Below are positions 25,577 through 33,901 of a stretch of 39,324 bases of DNA, piece after piece (position 1 is the stretch's first letter; every line of letters starts with the position of its first letter). Source of the DNA: Chitinophagaceae bacterium (lineage in GTDB: Bacteria; Bacteroidota; Bacteroidia; Chitinophagales; Chitinophagaceae); the NCBI GenBank assembly GCA_025449935.1, contig JANWIJ010000093.1, positions 1 to 39,324 on the forward strand. Direction: 5' to 3'. The notes under the pieces are model-generated. The model was not told the origin of the DNA. It was given only the letters and a program-made list of their open reading frames with translations, and did no database searches. The translations under genes were made by a program, and so were the position numbers.

Positions 25577-25653
25577 CATCCTTGTTTTACTAAAAAAAAT
25601 TTATGCAGACAACCAAAACCCATTTTGAGGTATCTTTCCAAACACAACCTCAA

Positions 25654-26295
25654 ATGAAGAAAGAAAAGATCACCCTGGCATTGGTAGATGACCACCAGAT
25701 AGTTATAGACGGCCTGATGTCCCTGTTGAAAGGCCATGATAAGTTCCGCTTTGCCTTTGCCACCACCGATTCAGGGGAAGTTGTGGAAAGAATCGCCGAG
25801 ACCCCTATCGATGTATTACTTACTGATGTTATGATGCCAAAATTACCGGGCAACCAGCTGGCGAAACAGGTAAAGGAAAAATACCCGGGTGTAAAAATAC
25901 TCGCTCTTTCCATGAGCGGGCAGGGAGACCTGGTGAATGAAATGATCGAGGACGCCGATATCTCCGGGTATGTACTAAAGAACATCGGCAAGCAGGAACT
26001 GGTAAAGGCATTGGAAAAGATCGCCGGTGGCGGTATCTATTTCAGCGAAGAAGTGCTGGATGAACTCCAGCGAACCAGTCAACGGAAAAAACAAAAAGAA
26101 GAGGCCCACCTGACGGCCCGGGAAATTGAAATCATCCGGCTGATAGAAAAAGAATACAACAATAAGCAGATCGCTGAAGAATTATTTATCAGCGAACGTA
26201 CCGTCGAAACCCACCGCAAAAACATTTTTCGTAAAACAAATACCAACTCGGTGATTGGCCTGGTAAAATACGCGTATGAGCACAGGTTGATCTAA
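25654..26295 (+). CDS. NarL/FixJ-family response regulator
   Basis: 213 residues from the ATG at 25654, which places the first receiver strand (KITLALVDDHQIVIDG) right after the start as is usual. An in-frame ATG at 25603 would add 17 residues of no known fold. The receiver domain has Asp58 (VLLTDVMMPK), Ser in ALSMSG and Lys in VLKNIGK. The C-terminal LuxR-type helix-turn-helix reads LTAREIEIIRLIEKEYNNKQIAEELFISERTVETHRKNI. It pairs with the TPR kinase upstream. Target genes are not known. Confidence 0.94.
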   Translation: MKKEKITLALVDDHQIVIDGLMSLLKGHDKFRFAFATTDSGEVVERIAETPIDVLLTDVMMPKLPGNQLAKQVKEKYPGVKILALSMSGQGDLVNEMIEDADISGYVLKNIGKQELVKALEKIAGGGIYFSEEVLDELQRTSQRKKQKEEAHLTAREIEIIRLIEKEYNNKQIAEELFISERTVETHRKNIFRKTNTNSVIGLVKYAYEHRLI

Positions 26296-26413
26296 TGCAC
26301 TCATTATCCGATGTGCCGGTCCCTGCGAATTTTTATCGCCCATTATATTTTGTTCCCCTACCCAGCTGTTTCCTTTATTTCTTTACCTTGGGTACACTTA
26401 ATGTATTTCCCGA

Positions 26414-26926
26414 ATGATCTTGCCCACTCCCTGGATTGAAAGAAAATTCGATTTCAATTTCCCGGCCGGCCTCTTCCCGGTCATTGTTGAACGCTTAAGA
26501 GGAACTGTCCTGCGACTCGGGGTCATGATCAGTGATTTGCCCGATGGACAGCTCAGTGTAAAAACAGACGGCAAATGGTCCGTCAAAGAAGTGGTGGGAC
26601 ATCTTTACGATCTCGAAGAATTGTGGTTTGGACGCATTGAAGATTTTCTCAACCAGAAGGAAACCCTTCGTGCTGCGGATATGACCAACACCAAAACAGC
26701 AACGGCCAACCATAACGACAAACCCGCGGATGAACTACTAAATCTTTTCCGTGAGGCCCGGAACAAACTCATAACCCGTGTACAGAATTTTGATGAAGAC
26801 ACGGTCTGCATGACCGCGCTTCATCCCCGGCTTCAAACACCCATGCGGTTAGTGGACTCATTATACTTTGCAGCCGAACATGATGATCATGAACTAACAA
26901 AGATCCGGCGGTTGCTAAATCTATAA
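26414..26926 (+). CDS. DinB-like metal-dependent four-helix protein
   Basis: 170 residues. It has the DinB/YfiT-like pattern of three histidines for a metal ion: His in WSVKEVVGHLYDLEELW and two in AAEHDDHELTKI. The family includes thiol transferases and stress proteins, many uncharacterised. Length is typical. The ATG at 26414 is the first good start; a near-consensus -7 element (TACCTTGG, 26384-26391) lies upstream. The gene seems to stand alone between the regulator and the PLP enzyme. Confidence 0.82.
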   Translation: MILPTPWIERKFDFNFPAGLFPVIVERLRGTVLRLGVMISDLPDGQLSVKTDGKWSVKEVVGHLYDLEELWFGRIEDFLNQKETLRAADMTNTKTATANHNDKPADELLNLFREARNKLITRVQNFDEDTVCMTALHPRLQTPMRLVDSLYFAAEHDDHELTKIRRLLNL

Positions 26927-27040
26927 AATAACTTAGGACACAAGAAACAGAGATTGTTTTTAGAGACCTCTGTGGCAACTTTCCGGACCTCACGGCACTT
27001 TGTGAGAAATGAACTAATTCCTTCATTTCCAAAGCCCTGC

Positions 27041-27057
27041 CTGAAGACAAACTTCAG
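27041..27057. promoter_or_regulatory. Inverted repeat upstream of the PLP-enzyme promoter
   Basis: CTGAAG (27041-27046), ACAAA, CTTCAG (27052-27057). It ends 22 bp before the -7 element, that is, over the expected -33 position, where no clear -33 element exists. Confidence 0.3.
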
Positions 27058-27079
27058 CTTCTCCAAAGGCTGAAACCCT

Positions 27080-27087
27080 TAACTTTG
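27080..27087 (+). promoter_or_regulatory. Candidate -7 element for the PLP-enzyme gene
   Basis: TAACTTTG matches TAnnTTTG exactly and ends 33 bp before the ATG at 27121. The in-frame TTG at 27085 lies inside the element and is therefore unlikely to be the start. Confidence 0.5.
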
Positions 27088-27120
27088 CGGCAATTTAACC
27101 ATCTTCACAATTCTGATAAT

Positions 27121-28422
27121 ATGGCAGATATTTTTGAACGTTTACTGAAACATGCAGGTCCAATCGGCCAGCATCGTGAAAGAGCTCATGGCTATTTTGC
27201 ATTCCCCAAACTTGAAGGAGATATTGGCAGCCGCATGAAATTCCGCGGCAAAGAAATGATTGTATGGAGTTTGAATAATTATCTCGGGCTGGCCAATCAT
27301 CCCGAAGTGAGAAAGGCCGATGCGGAAGGAGCTGCACAGTACGGGCTGGCGCTGCCCATGGGTGCCAGGATGATGAGCGGGAACAGTAACCTGCACGAAC
27401 AACTGGAAGCTGAACTCTCCGCCTTTGAAGGAAAAGAAGATACGGCCCTGCTTAATTACGGATACCAGGGAATGGTCAGCATCATCGATGTGCTTTGTGG
27501 CCGTCATGATGTGATTGTCTATGACGCGGAAAGTCATGCATGTATTATCGATGGATTGCGCCTTCATCCCGGTCATCGTTATGTTTTTAAGCATAATGAG
27601 ATGGACGATTTTGAAAAGCAATTACAAAGAGCCACTGCTTTAATTGACAAACAACAGGCCGGCGGTATCCTGGTTATTACAGAAGGGGTATTTGGTATGG
27701 CCGGAGACCAGGGGAAATTAAAGGAGATCGCAGCCCTGAAAGATAAATATGAATTCCGCCTGCTGGTGGATGATGCCCACGGCTTTGGTACATTGGGAAA
27801 AACCGGTGCCGGTGCCGGTGAGGAGCAGGGAGTACAGGATAAAATAGATCTTTATTTCTCTACGTTTGCAAAGTCGATGGCTTCCATCGGTGCTTTTGTT
27901 TCCGGCGACAAAAAGATCATTGATTATATCCGTTATAATATCCGTTCCCAGATTTTTGCTAAAAGCCTGCCCATGCCATTGGTTGTTGGCAACCTGAAAA
28001 GGCTGGAATTGCTGCGTACCCAGCCCCACCTTAAAGATAAATTATGGGAGAATGCTTTAAAACTGCAAAACGGTTTAAAAGAAAGGGGTTTTGACATTGG
28101 AAAAACAGATTCGGTAGTTACACCGGTATACATGAACGGGGGTGTGGAAGAAGCTACCGCCATGGTTATGGATATCCGGGAGAATTATCACATCTTCTGT
28201 TCGATCGTGGTATACCCAGTCATTCCAAAAGGTCATATTATTTACCGCCTGATACCGACGGCGGTTCACACCGATGAAGATATTGAGAAGACTCTGGAAG
28301 CTTTTTCCGCCACCAAGAAGAAACTGGATGCCGGCGAATACAAGGCAGAAGCCATCCCCGATATGGCAGAGGTTACCGGTAAGCGTTTCGAGTATATGAC
28401 CGAAAGACCCAAAAATAAATAG
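27121..28422 (+). CDS. Alpha-oxoamine synthase, probable serine palmitoyltransferase
   Basis: 433 residues from the ATG at 27121. It is a fold-type I PLP enzyme of the KBL/BioF/SPT family. Visible features are SLNNYLGLANHPEV, LPMGARMMSGNSNLHEQLE, the stacking His in ESHACIIDG, the PLP-pocket DDAHGFGTLG and the Schiff-base Lys in TFAKSMASIGAF. The family condenses an acyl-CoA with an amino acid. In Bacteroidota this type is usually the serine palmitoyltransferase that starts sphingolipid synthesis, but 2-amino-3-ketobutyrate CoA ligase cannot be excluded by eye. A C-terminal extension of about 30 charged residues is present. A strong terminator follows. Confidence 0.82.
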   Translation: MADIFERLLKHAGPIGQHRERAHGYFAFPKLEGDIGSRMKFRGKEMIVWSLNNYLGLANHPEVRKADAEGAAQYGLALPMGARMMSGNSNLHEQLEAELSAFEGKEDTALLNYGYQGMVSIIDVLCGRHDVIVYDAESHACIIDGLRLHPGHRYVFKHNEMDDFEKQLQRATALIDKQQAGGILVITEGVFGMAGDQGKLKEIAALKDKYEFRLLVDDAHGFGTLGKTGAGAGEEQGVQDKIDLYFSTFAKSMASIGAFVSGDKKIIDYIRYNIRSQIFAKSLPMPLVVGNLKRLELLRTQPHLKDKLWENALKLQNGLKERGFDIGKTDSVVTPVYMNGGVEEATAMVMDIRENYHIFCSIVVYPVIPKGHIIYRLIPTAVHTDEDIEKTLEAFSATKKKLDAGEYKAEAIPDMAEVTGKRFEYMTERPKNK

Positions 28423-28447
28423 GAATATTACAGTGTTTTAACAACCG

Positions 28448-28475
28448 GGGTGATACTTTTTAAAAAGTATCACCC
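28448..28475 (+). terminator. Rho-independent terminator after the PLP-enzyme gene
   Basis: GGGTGATACTTTTT (28448-28461) is followed directly by its perfect inverse AAAAAGTATCACCC (28462-28475), then TCTTTTATTT. It is symmetric enough to work in both directions. Confidence 0.85.
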
Positions 28476-28542
28476 TCTTTTATTTGGACGGCTGCCTATT
28501 TTCCCGTGATTCCACTACATTTATCCTTTAAAAATTAATCAC

Positions 28543-30714
28543 ATGATGCGTACGTTTTTTTTACTCCTGTTTTTGTTGCCCCTGGCAGCCATTGGCCAGA
28601 AAAAAGAGATTACCCTGGAAGATATTTATAAAAAAGGAACGTTCCGGGGAGAATTCGTTCAGGGCTTTGCCGGAGAAGACATTGAAACATTTGTAAAAGC
28701 CGATGATGTAAAGGATGAAGACGATAAGAAACTGGCGCTGGGTGATTATACCCTCAATACCGCCAAAAACCGGGTAATTATCCGGAGCGGCAGAGAACAG
28801 ATTTACCGCCGCTCTTCGAAATCATTTGTTTACCTGCATGATATTTCAGCCAAAAAAACGATCAAACTGGATAACGAAAAAATAATGCATGCCACTTTTT
28901 CGCCCGATGGCAGCAAGATCTCCTATGTAAAAGATAACAACCTCTACCTGTATGATATTTCTTCCGGCACCAAAAAAGCTATTACGACCGACGGTAAATG
29001 GAACCAGGTCATTAATGGTAATTGCGACTGGGTATATGAAGAAGAGTTTGAATTTACCCGGGCTTATGAATGGAGTGAGAAAGGAAATTATCTTGCCTAT
29101 TACCGGTTTGATGAAAGTAATGTAAAAGAATACCAGTTTACCCAGTTCAACGACACCTATAATAAGCAATACACGTATAAATATCCAAAAGCGGGTGACG
29201 ATAATTCCACTGTGGAGATACACATATATGATATTGCGAACAATAAAGACGTAAAGGCCCAGTATGAACAGGGTGATATCTACATCCCCCGGATCAAATG
29301 GACAAAAGCGAATAACCAGCTTATCGTTTACTGGATGAACCGGCACCAGAGCGATCTTAAACTATTGCTCACGGATGCAACAACCGGCAGCAGCAACATC
29401 CTGTATGAAGAGAAGAATAAATATTTCGTGGAGATCAACGATGACTGGTGGTTCCTGAAAGATGGAAAAAATATGCTTTTCACCAGTGAAATGAACGGCT
29501 ACCGCCATCTTTATCTCTATGGCCTGGATGGAAAAACAAAAACGCAGCTTACCAAAGGTGATTTTGAAGTGACTGAAGTAAACGGTGTAGACGAAACCAA
29601 TAAAAGGATCTATTACACCATGGCTTTTCCAACACCGATGGACCGCAATGTATTTGTTACCGATTTCTCCGGCAAGAAAACCTCCCGGCTCACTGCAGGA
29701 CAAGGGTGGCACCGGGTGGAGCTCAATGACGCTTTTACGCAGTTCTATGATTTCCGTTCTGATATTAATACTCCACAGGTGGTAACACTAAATGATATTG
29801 TGGTGGAAAAAAATAAAGCGATCAGCAGCAAGCTGGTCAAGACCGTAAACGAAAACAGCAAGCTGAAAGATAAAATAAATGAATATGGTTACGGCCGGGC
29901 GGAATTCATCCGGGTTCCCAACAGTAAAGGCGATACCTTGAACGGCTGGATGCTGAAACCTGCAAATTTTGATGCGGCTAAAAAATATCCTGTATTGTTC
30001 TGCAATTACGGGGGGCCCGGATCACAACAGGTGGGAAATCGATTTGGTGCCGTTAGTTCCTGGCACCAGTTGCTCGCGCAAAAAGGTTTTATCGTTGTCA
30101 GTGTTGATAATACGGGGACCGGTTTCCGTGGTGAAGAATTCAAAAAGAAAACCTACCTGCAACTGGGGAAATTTGAAATAGAGGACCAGATAGACGCGGC
30201 CAAATACCTGGGTAATATGTCATTTGTCGATAAAGATAATATCGGGCACTGGGGATGGAGTTATGGTGGTTTTATGAGTTCCCTGGCCATCACCAAAGGC
30301 AGCGATGTATTTAGTGCCGCCGTCGCCGTGGCGCCCGTCACTTCCTGGAGATATTATGATAATATTTATACAGAAAGATACATGCGTACCCCACAGGAAA
30401 ATCCAAAAGGATATGATGATAACTCACCGATCAACCATACCGATAAAATAAAAGGCAAATACCTGATAGTACATGGAACGGCAGATGACAATGTTCATTT
30501 CCAGAATGCGACGCAAATGATCACGGCCCTGGTAAAAAGTAATATCGATTTTGAAAGTGCTTATTACCCCAATAAAAATCATGGTATTTCGGGCCAGATG
30601 GACAACACGACGTTTCACCTTTGGAGCAAGATGACCAACTGGATCATGGAAAATATGGGAAATCAGAATACCCAGCAACCTAATCAGCCCGCCAAAAAGC
30701 CCAGGGCTTTCTAA
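28543..30714 (+). CDS. Dipeptidyl peptidase IV (S9B family)
   Basis: 723 residues. A signal peptide ends near residue 18 (AAIGQ). An eight-bladed beta-propeller (about 45-460) contains the DPP IV double-Glu motif (DWVYEEEFEFTRAYEWS) that binds the substrate amino terminus. The C-terminal alpha/beta-hydrolase domain has Ser573 (GWSYGGFM), Asp648 (HGTADDNVH) and His680 (NKNHGISG). It is periplasmic or surface-exposed and releases N-terminal dipeptides after Pro or Ala. Length is standard, and no type IX sorting domain is seen at the C-terminus, which is a Gln/Pro/Lys-rich tail. A near-match -7 element (TACATTTA) lies at 28516-28523. Confidence 0.95.
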   Translation: MMRTFFLLLFLLPLAAIGQKKEITLEDIYKKGTFRGEFVQGFAGEDIETFVKADDVKDEDDKKLALGDYTLNTAKNRVIIRSGREQIYRRSSKSFVYLHDISAKKTIKLDNEKIMHATFSPDGSKISYVKDNNLYLYDISSGTKKAITTDGKWNQVINGNCDWVYEEEFEFTRAYEWSEKGNYLAYYRFDESNVKEYQFTQFNDTYNKQYTYKYPKAGDDNSTVEIHIYDIANNKDVKAQYEQGDIYIPRIKWTKANNQLIVYWMNRHQSDLKLLLTDATTGSSNILYEEKNKYFVEINDDWWFLKDGKNMLFTSEMNGYRHLYLYGLDGKTKTQLTKGDFEVTEVNGVDETNKRIYYTMAFPTPMDRNVFVTDFSGKKTSRLTAGQGWHRVELNDAFTQFYDFRSDINTPQVVTLNDIVVEKNKAISSKLVKTVNENSKLKDKINEYGYGRAEFIRVPNSKGDTLNGWMLKPANFDAAKKYPVLFCNYGGPGSQQVGNRFGAVSSWHQLLAQKGFIVVSVDNTGTGFRGEEFKKKTYLQLGKFEIEDQIDAAKYLGNMSFVDKDNIGHWGWSYGGFMSSLAITKGSDVFSAAVAVAPVTSWRYYDNIYTERYMRTPQENPKGYDDNSPINHTDKIKGKYLIVHGTADDNVHFQNATQMITALVKSNIDFESAYYPNKNHGISGQMDNTTFHLWSKMTNWIMENMGNQNTQQPNQPAKKPRAF

Positions 30715-30735
30715 AAATAAAATGTTTCGAGCTAT

Positions 30736-30766
30736 TAAAAATCCCCTGGTGAACAGGGGATTTTTT
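30736..30766 (+). terminator. Rho-independent terminator after dipeptidyl peptidase IV
   Basis: AAAAATCCCCTG pairs with CAGGGGATTTTT around a 5-base loop (30749-30753), followed by more T residues to 30769. Confidence 0.88.
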
Positions 30767-30802
30767 TTTATAATTACGGCGGAGACTTCATAAAAAAAAG
30801 AA

Positions 30803-30822
30803 CCCCCGACGTAAATCGGGGG
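30803..30822 (-). terminator. Orphan - strand terminator
   Basis: CCCCCGA (30803-30809) pairs with TCGGGGG (30816-30822) around a 6-base loop. On the - strand the stem is followed by GGTTCTTTTTTTT. There is no - strand gene to its right for it to serve. Confidence 0.7.
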
Positions 30823-30869
30823 GCCCTAATCAAAAACCATTAACCATTAAACCTTATCCTATGAAAATT

Positions 30870-30877
30870 CAAAGCTA
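30870..30877 (-). promoter_or_regulatory. Candidate - strand -7 element of a possible small RNA
   Basis: The + strand reads CAAAGCTA, so the - strand reads TAGCTTTG, matching TAnnTTTG. A TTTG on the - strand at 30904-30901 could be the -33 element at a spacing of 23. Transcription from here would reach the orphan terminator after about 70 bases. Confidence 0.35.
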
Positions 30878-31092
30878 ATATCGTTAATAAAACCATAACT
30901 CAAAACATTTGGAAGTCATTTTTTGGCCTGTTTTGGAAAATATGTGCAAAAGACACAAATACTTGACCTTACTCAATGTACAAACAATGAATCCTGTAGT
31001 TCTTATTCTACAAGCCTAAATCGCAATCGTTTGCACAAATTCATCTATTTTACGCCAACTTTCTGGAAGTTTTCAGGTTATCATTAAACCGT

Positions 31093-31650
31093 ATGAGGAA
31101 AATCGTTGTAACCATAACCGGGGCCAGTGGTGCAGTATATGCACAGAATCTATTACACAAACTCGATGCACTGAAAGATCAATGGAATGAACTGGCAGTA
31201 GTGATGACAGAAAATGCCCGGGAGGTATGGAAAACAGAACTTGAAAATGATTCCTGGAAAAATCTTTCCGCAAAATTTTATTCCAGTACGGATTTCTCTG
31301 CTCCCTTTGCATCTGGTTCAGGTCGCTATGACACCATGATCATTATTCCCTGTTCCATGGGAACAATGGGCCGGATTGCAGCCGGAATCTCCAATGATCT
31401 AATTACAAGAGCAGCTGATGTGATATTAAAGGAAAGAAGAAGACTGATCTGTGTCGTACGGGAAACTCCCTATAACCTGGTACATATAAGGAACATGGAA
31501 ACCATTACGCTGGCAGGCGGGATCATTTGCCCGGCTACTCCCTCCTTTTACAGCCGGCCGAAAACCCTGGAAGAAATAACGGCCACCGTGACCGACCGCG
31601 TGCTGGACCTGGCAGGATTTGATATAAAAACATTCCGTTGGGGGAAATAA
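31093..31650 (+). CDS. ubiX: UbiX-family flavin prenyltransferase
   Basis: 185 residues. UbiX joins dimethylallyl phosphate to FMN to make the prenylated flavin needed by UbiD-type decarboxylases. Visible features are the N-terminal FMN-binding TITGASGAVYA, the PCSMGTMGRIAAGISNDLITRAADV segment with the Ser and Arg of the prenyl-phosphate site, and LKERRRLICVVRETPYNLVHIRNM near the end. Length is typical. No ubiD is in the window. A hairpin follows directly after the stop. Confidence 0.93.
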   Translation: MRKIVVTITGASGAVYAQNLLHKLDALKDQWNELAVVMTENAREVWKTELENDSWKNLSAKFYSSTDFSAPFASGSGRYDTMIIIPCSMGTMGRIAAGISNDLITRAADVILKERRRLICVVRETPYNLVHIRNMETITLAGGIICPATPSFYSRPKTLEEITATVTDRVLDLAGFDIKTFRWGK

Positions 31651-31677
31651 AAGAGGTTACCGGATGATAACCTCTTT
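31650..31677. terminator. Hairpin terminator after ubiX
   Basis: AAAGAGGTTA (31650-31659) pairs with TAACCTCTTT (31668-31677) around an 8-base loop. The T tract is short on + and A-rich on the other side, so it may act weakly in both directions between the convergent genes. Confidence 0.65.
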
Positions 31678-31731
31678 ACATGGACTCATAAACCAACCAA
31701 CCTAGTTAATCGAAAGTGTTTTCCAGGTTTA

Positions 31732-33141
31732 TTATTTTTTCCCTTGAAATGGTTTAATACCCAGCGAGAATATTACTCCCCCACTGTTCAGCTTCACTTT
31801 ACCATATCCAACGCCGCTTAATGGCAATTTCATATAAGGTTCTACGGTAACCGAAATTGTTTTATTGATATTTCGCTGGTACCCGGCAGAAAGATTCAGC
31901 ACCGAGAAGAAATGATTGTTCTTATCCCGGAGCGTCCATTTTGCAGTTGTGGTGGGTGTGTTTGGATAATACTTATAAAAATAAGTGTACGTTTCCCTTT
32001 TCATCAGGTAAGATGAAAGCCCGGCAGCTGCAAACCAGTTCTGTTTGGCTGAACGTCCGAAATGATAACTGACTAACAACGGGATTTCATACACCTTGCA
32101 ATCGGCATCCACTTTTTCCAGGTATGGGTATCTCGTATAAAATTCAGGTGGGGCATTGTAGTCCGAAGGGGCAGCTGAATAGATCTTCCGGGCTGTGAAG
32201 AACCCAGTGCGGACAGTGACCCGGTCTTTGAAAGTATACCCGACACCCAGCCCGGCAAGAAGTTTTGTTTTACCTGGTTTATCGGCACCCACCATACTAA
32301 TATCCGGTCCAGCTGAAATCGTAAAGAATAACGAATTGCTTTTCCGGTTTTTGCTCTGAGCTTTCTTTTGTGCAGGAGTTTGAACAACATCCCCGCTTTC
32401 CTTTTTTACAGTTTCCTGCTGAACAGTATTTCCGGCATTCGGATCACCAGGTTTATCGGCCGCCTGTTTATCTTTATTAGCGCTTGGGGTATTCTTTGTT
32501 GCAGAAATATCTTTAACGTAAGCACCCTGGTCTGCCTGGCTGATTCTATCATTCGGCAATCCTGGAGTCTTTTGATCGGCCCCGGAAATTCCAACAGGCT
32601 GGCTAACGGTATTTGATTTATTTACATCCCCGGGTAAGATTTGATTATTCTTTTTGGCTGCCCTGGTTAGTATAGGAGAAGATGAATTATTTCTCTTAGT
32701 AACAATAGCTGCAGCATCTTTTGAACCATTCCGTGCAGGCAGTGAAGTGGAGACTGGTTGACGATTCTCATCTCCTGTAACACCCTTCACGTTAGCCTTG
32801 TCCTCCCTATTTTCAGTTCCGGGTATGGATGCGTGGTTATCCTCCTGTTTGGGTGAAATGCCGGTTGTTGCCGCTCCTGGTACAGATTTGCTATCGGCAG
32901 GCTGTATGGTGCCTGCAACCCCTGTACCCGGTTTCCAGGGCCTGGCAATCATTAGCCAGGTGCCGGATCCCAGCACCAGGAATAACAGTAAAAAGAAAAT
33001 AAACCGTTTCCTGTTATCCTCTTTCTGCGGAAGATGTTTGTCCAGCAGTTTTTCCATTTTCTCCCAGGCCTGCTCGTCATAAGCCGGATGGTGATGCTCT
33101 GCCGCGTCCCTCGCCTTCTTATCAAATTTATCAGACTGCAT
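31732..33141 (-). CDS. Dual-membrane anti-sigma factor (Dma-like): cytoplasmic head, inner-membrane helix, linker, outer-membrane barrel
   Basis: 469 residues from the ATG at 33141, which overlaps the end of the sigma-factor gene by 11 bp. Residues 1-45 are charged and cytoplasmic (FDKKARDAAEHHHPAYDEQ, MEKLLDKHL). Residues 46-66 form one membrane helix (RFIFFLLLFLVLGSGTWLMIA). Residues 70 to about 270 are a disordered Lys/Asp/Ser/Gln/Pro-rich linker. The last 190 or so form a barrel of the OMP_b-brl type (SLFFTISAGPDISMVG, LLAGLGVGYTF, KTISVTVEPYMKLPL). This matches the dual membrane-spanning anti-sigma factors described in Bacteroides thetaiotaomicron. The barrel would sense the outer membrane and the head would hold the sigma factor. 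The assignment rests on architecture and operon, not on a search. Confidence 0.78.
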   Translation of the reverse strand: MQSDKFDKKARDAAEHHHPAYDEQAWEKMEKLLDKHLPQKEDNRKRFIFFLLLFLVLGSGTWLMIARPWKPGTGVAGTIQPADSKSVPGAATTGISPKQEDNHASIPGTENREDKANVKGVTGDENRQPVSTSLPARNGSKDAAAIVTKRNNSSSPILTRAAKKNNQILPGDVNKSNTVSQPVGISGADQKTPGLPNDRISQADQGAYVKDISATKNTPSANKDKQAADKPGDPNAGNTVQQETVKKESGDVVQTPAQKKAQSKNRKSNSLFFTISAGPDISMVGADKPGKTKLLAGLGVGYTFKDRVTVRTGFFTARKIYSAAPSDYNAPPEFYTRYPYLEKVDADCKVYEIPLLVSYHFGRSAKQNWFAAAGLSSYLMKRETYTYFYKYYPNTPTTTAKWTLRDKNNHFFSVLNLSAGYQRNINKTISVTVEPYMKLPLSGVGYGKVKLNSGGVIFSLGIKPFQGKK

Positions 33142-33733
33142 TTTTAGCAACTTGAATTTCGTTTTGTTTAAATAATATTTTCTGCAACTGCCTTCTTGCT
33201 TTTGACAAATTGGATTTTGAGGTACCTGTCGAAATTCCTAATTGGTTAGAAATCTCTTCATGACTCAATCCTTCAATTACAAAAAGGTTGAAAACTGTCC
33301 TGTACCCGGGGGAAAGTTCCTGTACCGCCCGGATGATCTCTTCATAAGACAGTTTGTCAACCGCATCTTCATGTACTGTAGCTACCTGGTATACGACATT
33401 ATCCAGCTGGGTCACTACCTGGTGCTTCTGGTTTTTACGGAAATGATCTATGGCCGTATACACCATGATCTTTCTCAACCATCCTTTGAATGAACTTACA
33501 ACATCCGCATAAGCCGGTTGGTAATGATGTATCTCCCTGAAAACTTTAAGAAACCCGTCGTTCAGAATCTCGAGTGCGTCATCCTGTTTATTGGTGTAGC
33601 GGTCACAGATGGCCATAGCATAACCGTAGAAGGAGCTGTATAATACTTTTTGGCTCTCTCTCTTGTTCCGGGAACATCCCGCAACATGATAGGTCAGTTC
33701 ATCTGCAGATAACAATTCTGTTTCTTGTTTCAT
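33131..33733 (-). CDS. ECF-type RNA polymerase sigma factor
   Basis: 200 residues. Region 2 spans about 25-95 (YSSFYGYAMAICDRYTNKQDDALEILNDGFLKVF, then FKGWLRKIMVYTAIDHFRKN). Region 4 spans about 135-190 (LSPGYRTVFNLFVIEGLSHEEISNQLGISTGTSKSNLSKARRQL). Regions 1 and 3 are absent, as expected for extracytoplasmic-function factors. Its stop overlaps the start of the barrel-type anti-sigma gene, a translationally coupled pair. The 168-bp upstream gap has no exact housekeeping -7 element (a near match with one extra base, TAGCCTTTG, is complementary to about 33841-33849), which would suit autoregulation by the ECF factor itself. Confidence 0.95.
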   Translation of the reverse strand: MKQETELLSADELTYHVAGCSRNKRESQKVLYSSFYGYAMAICDRYTNKQDDALEILNDGFLKVFREIHHYQPAYADVVSSFKGWLRKIMVYTAIDHFRKNQKHQVVTQLDNVVYQVATVHEDAVDKLSYEEIIRAVQELSPGYRTVFNLFVIEGLSHEEISNQLGISTGTSKSNLSKARRQLQKILFKQNEIQVAKNAV

Positions 33734-33901
33734 TCCATAATCGGCTTACGGGGCATGAAGGTTGCCGGCCGCCGGGCTGTTTACAAGTTAATTTTATTTC
33801 TGAGATGGAGGAAAAGGCGAGAAGCAAAAAAATAACCAGGCAAAGGCTATACCACTGATGCAGAACTGTTTACCATGGAAAATTTTTTATCATCTTCCGG
33901 G

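Larger units (their letters stand above)
30767..31092. other. Intergenic region before ubiX, no protein gene seen
   Basis: This AT-rich stretch holds a - strand terminator (30803-30822), a - strand promoter match (30870-30877) and, on the + strand, a leader-like sequence followed by a five-codon frame MKIQS (30861-30878). The latter may be the remnant of a lost gene start. No good -7 match for ubiX was found; TATTTTAC about 40 bp before its ATG is the closest. Confidence 0.5.
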
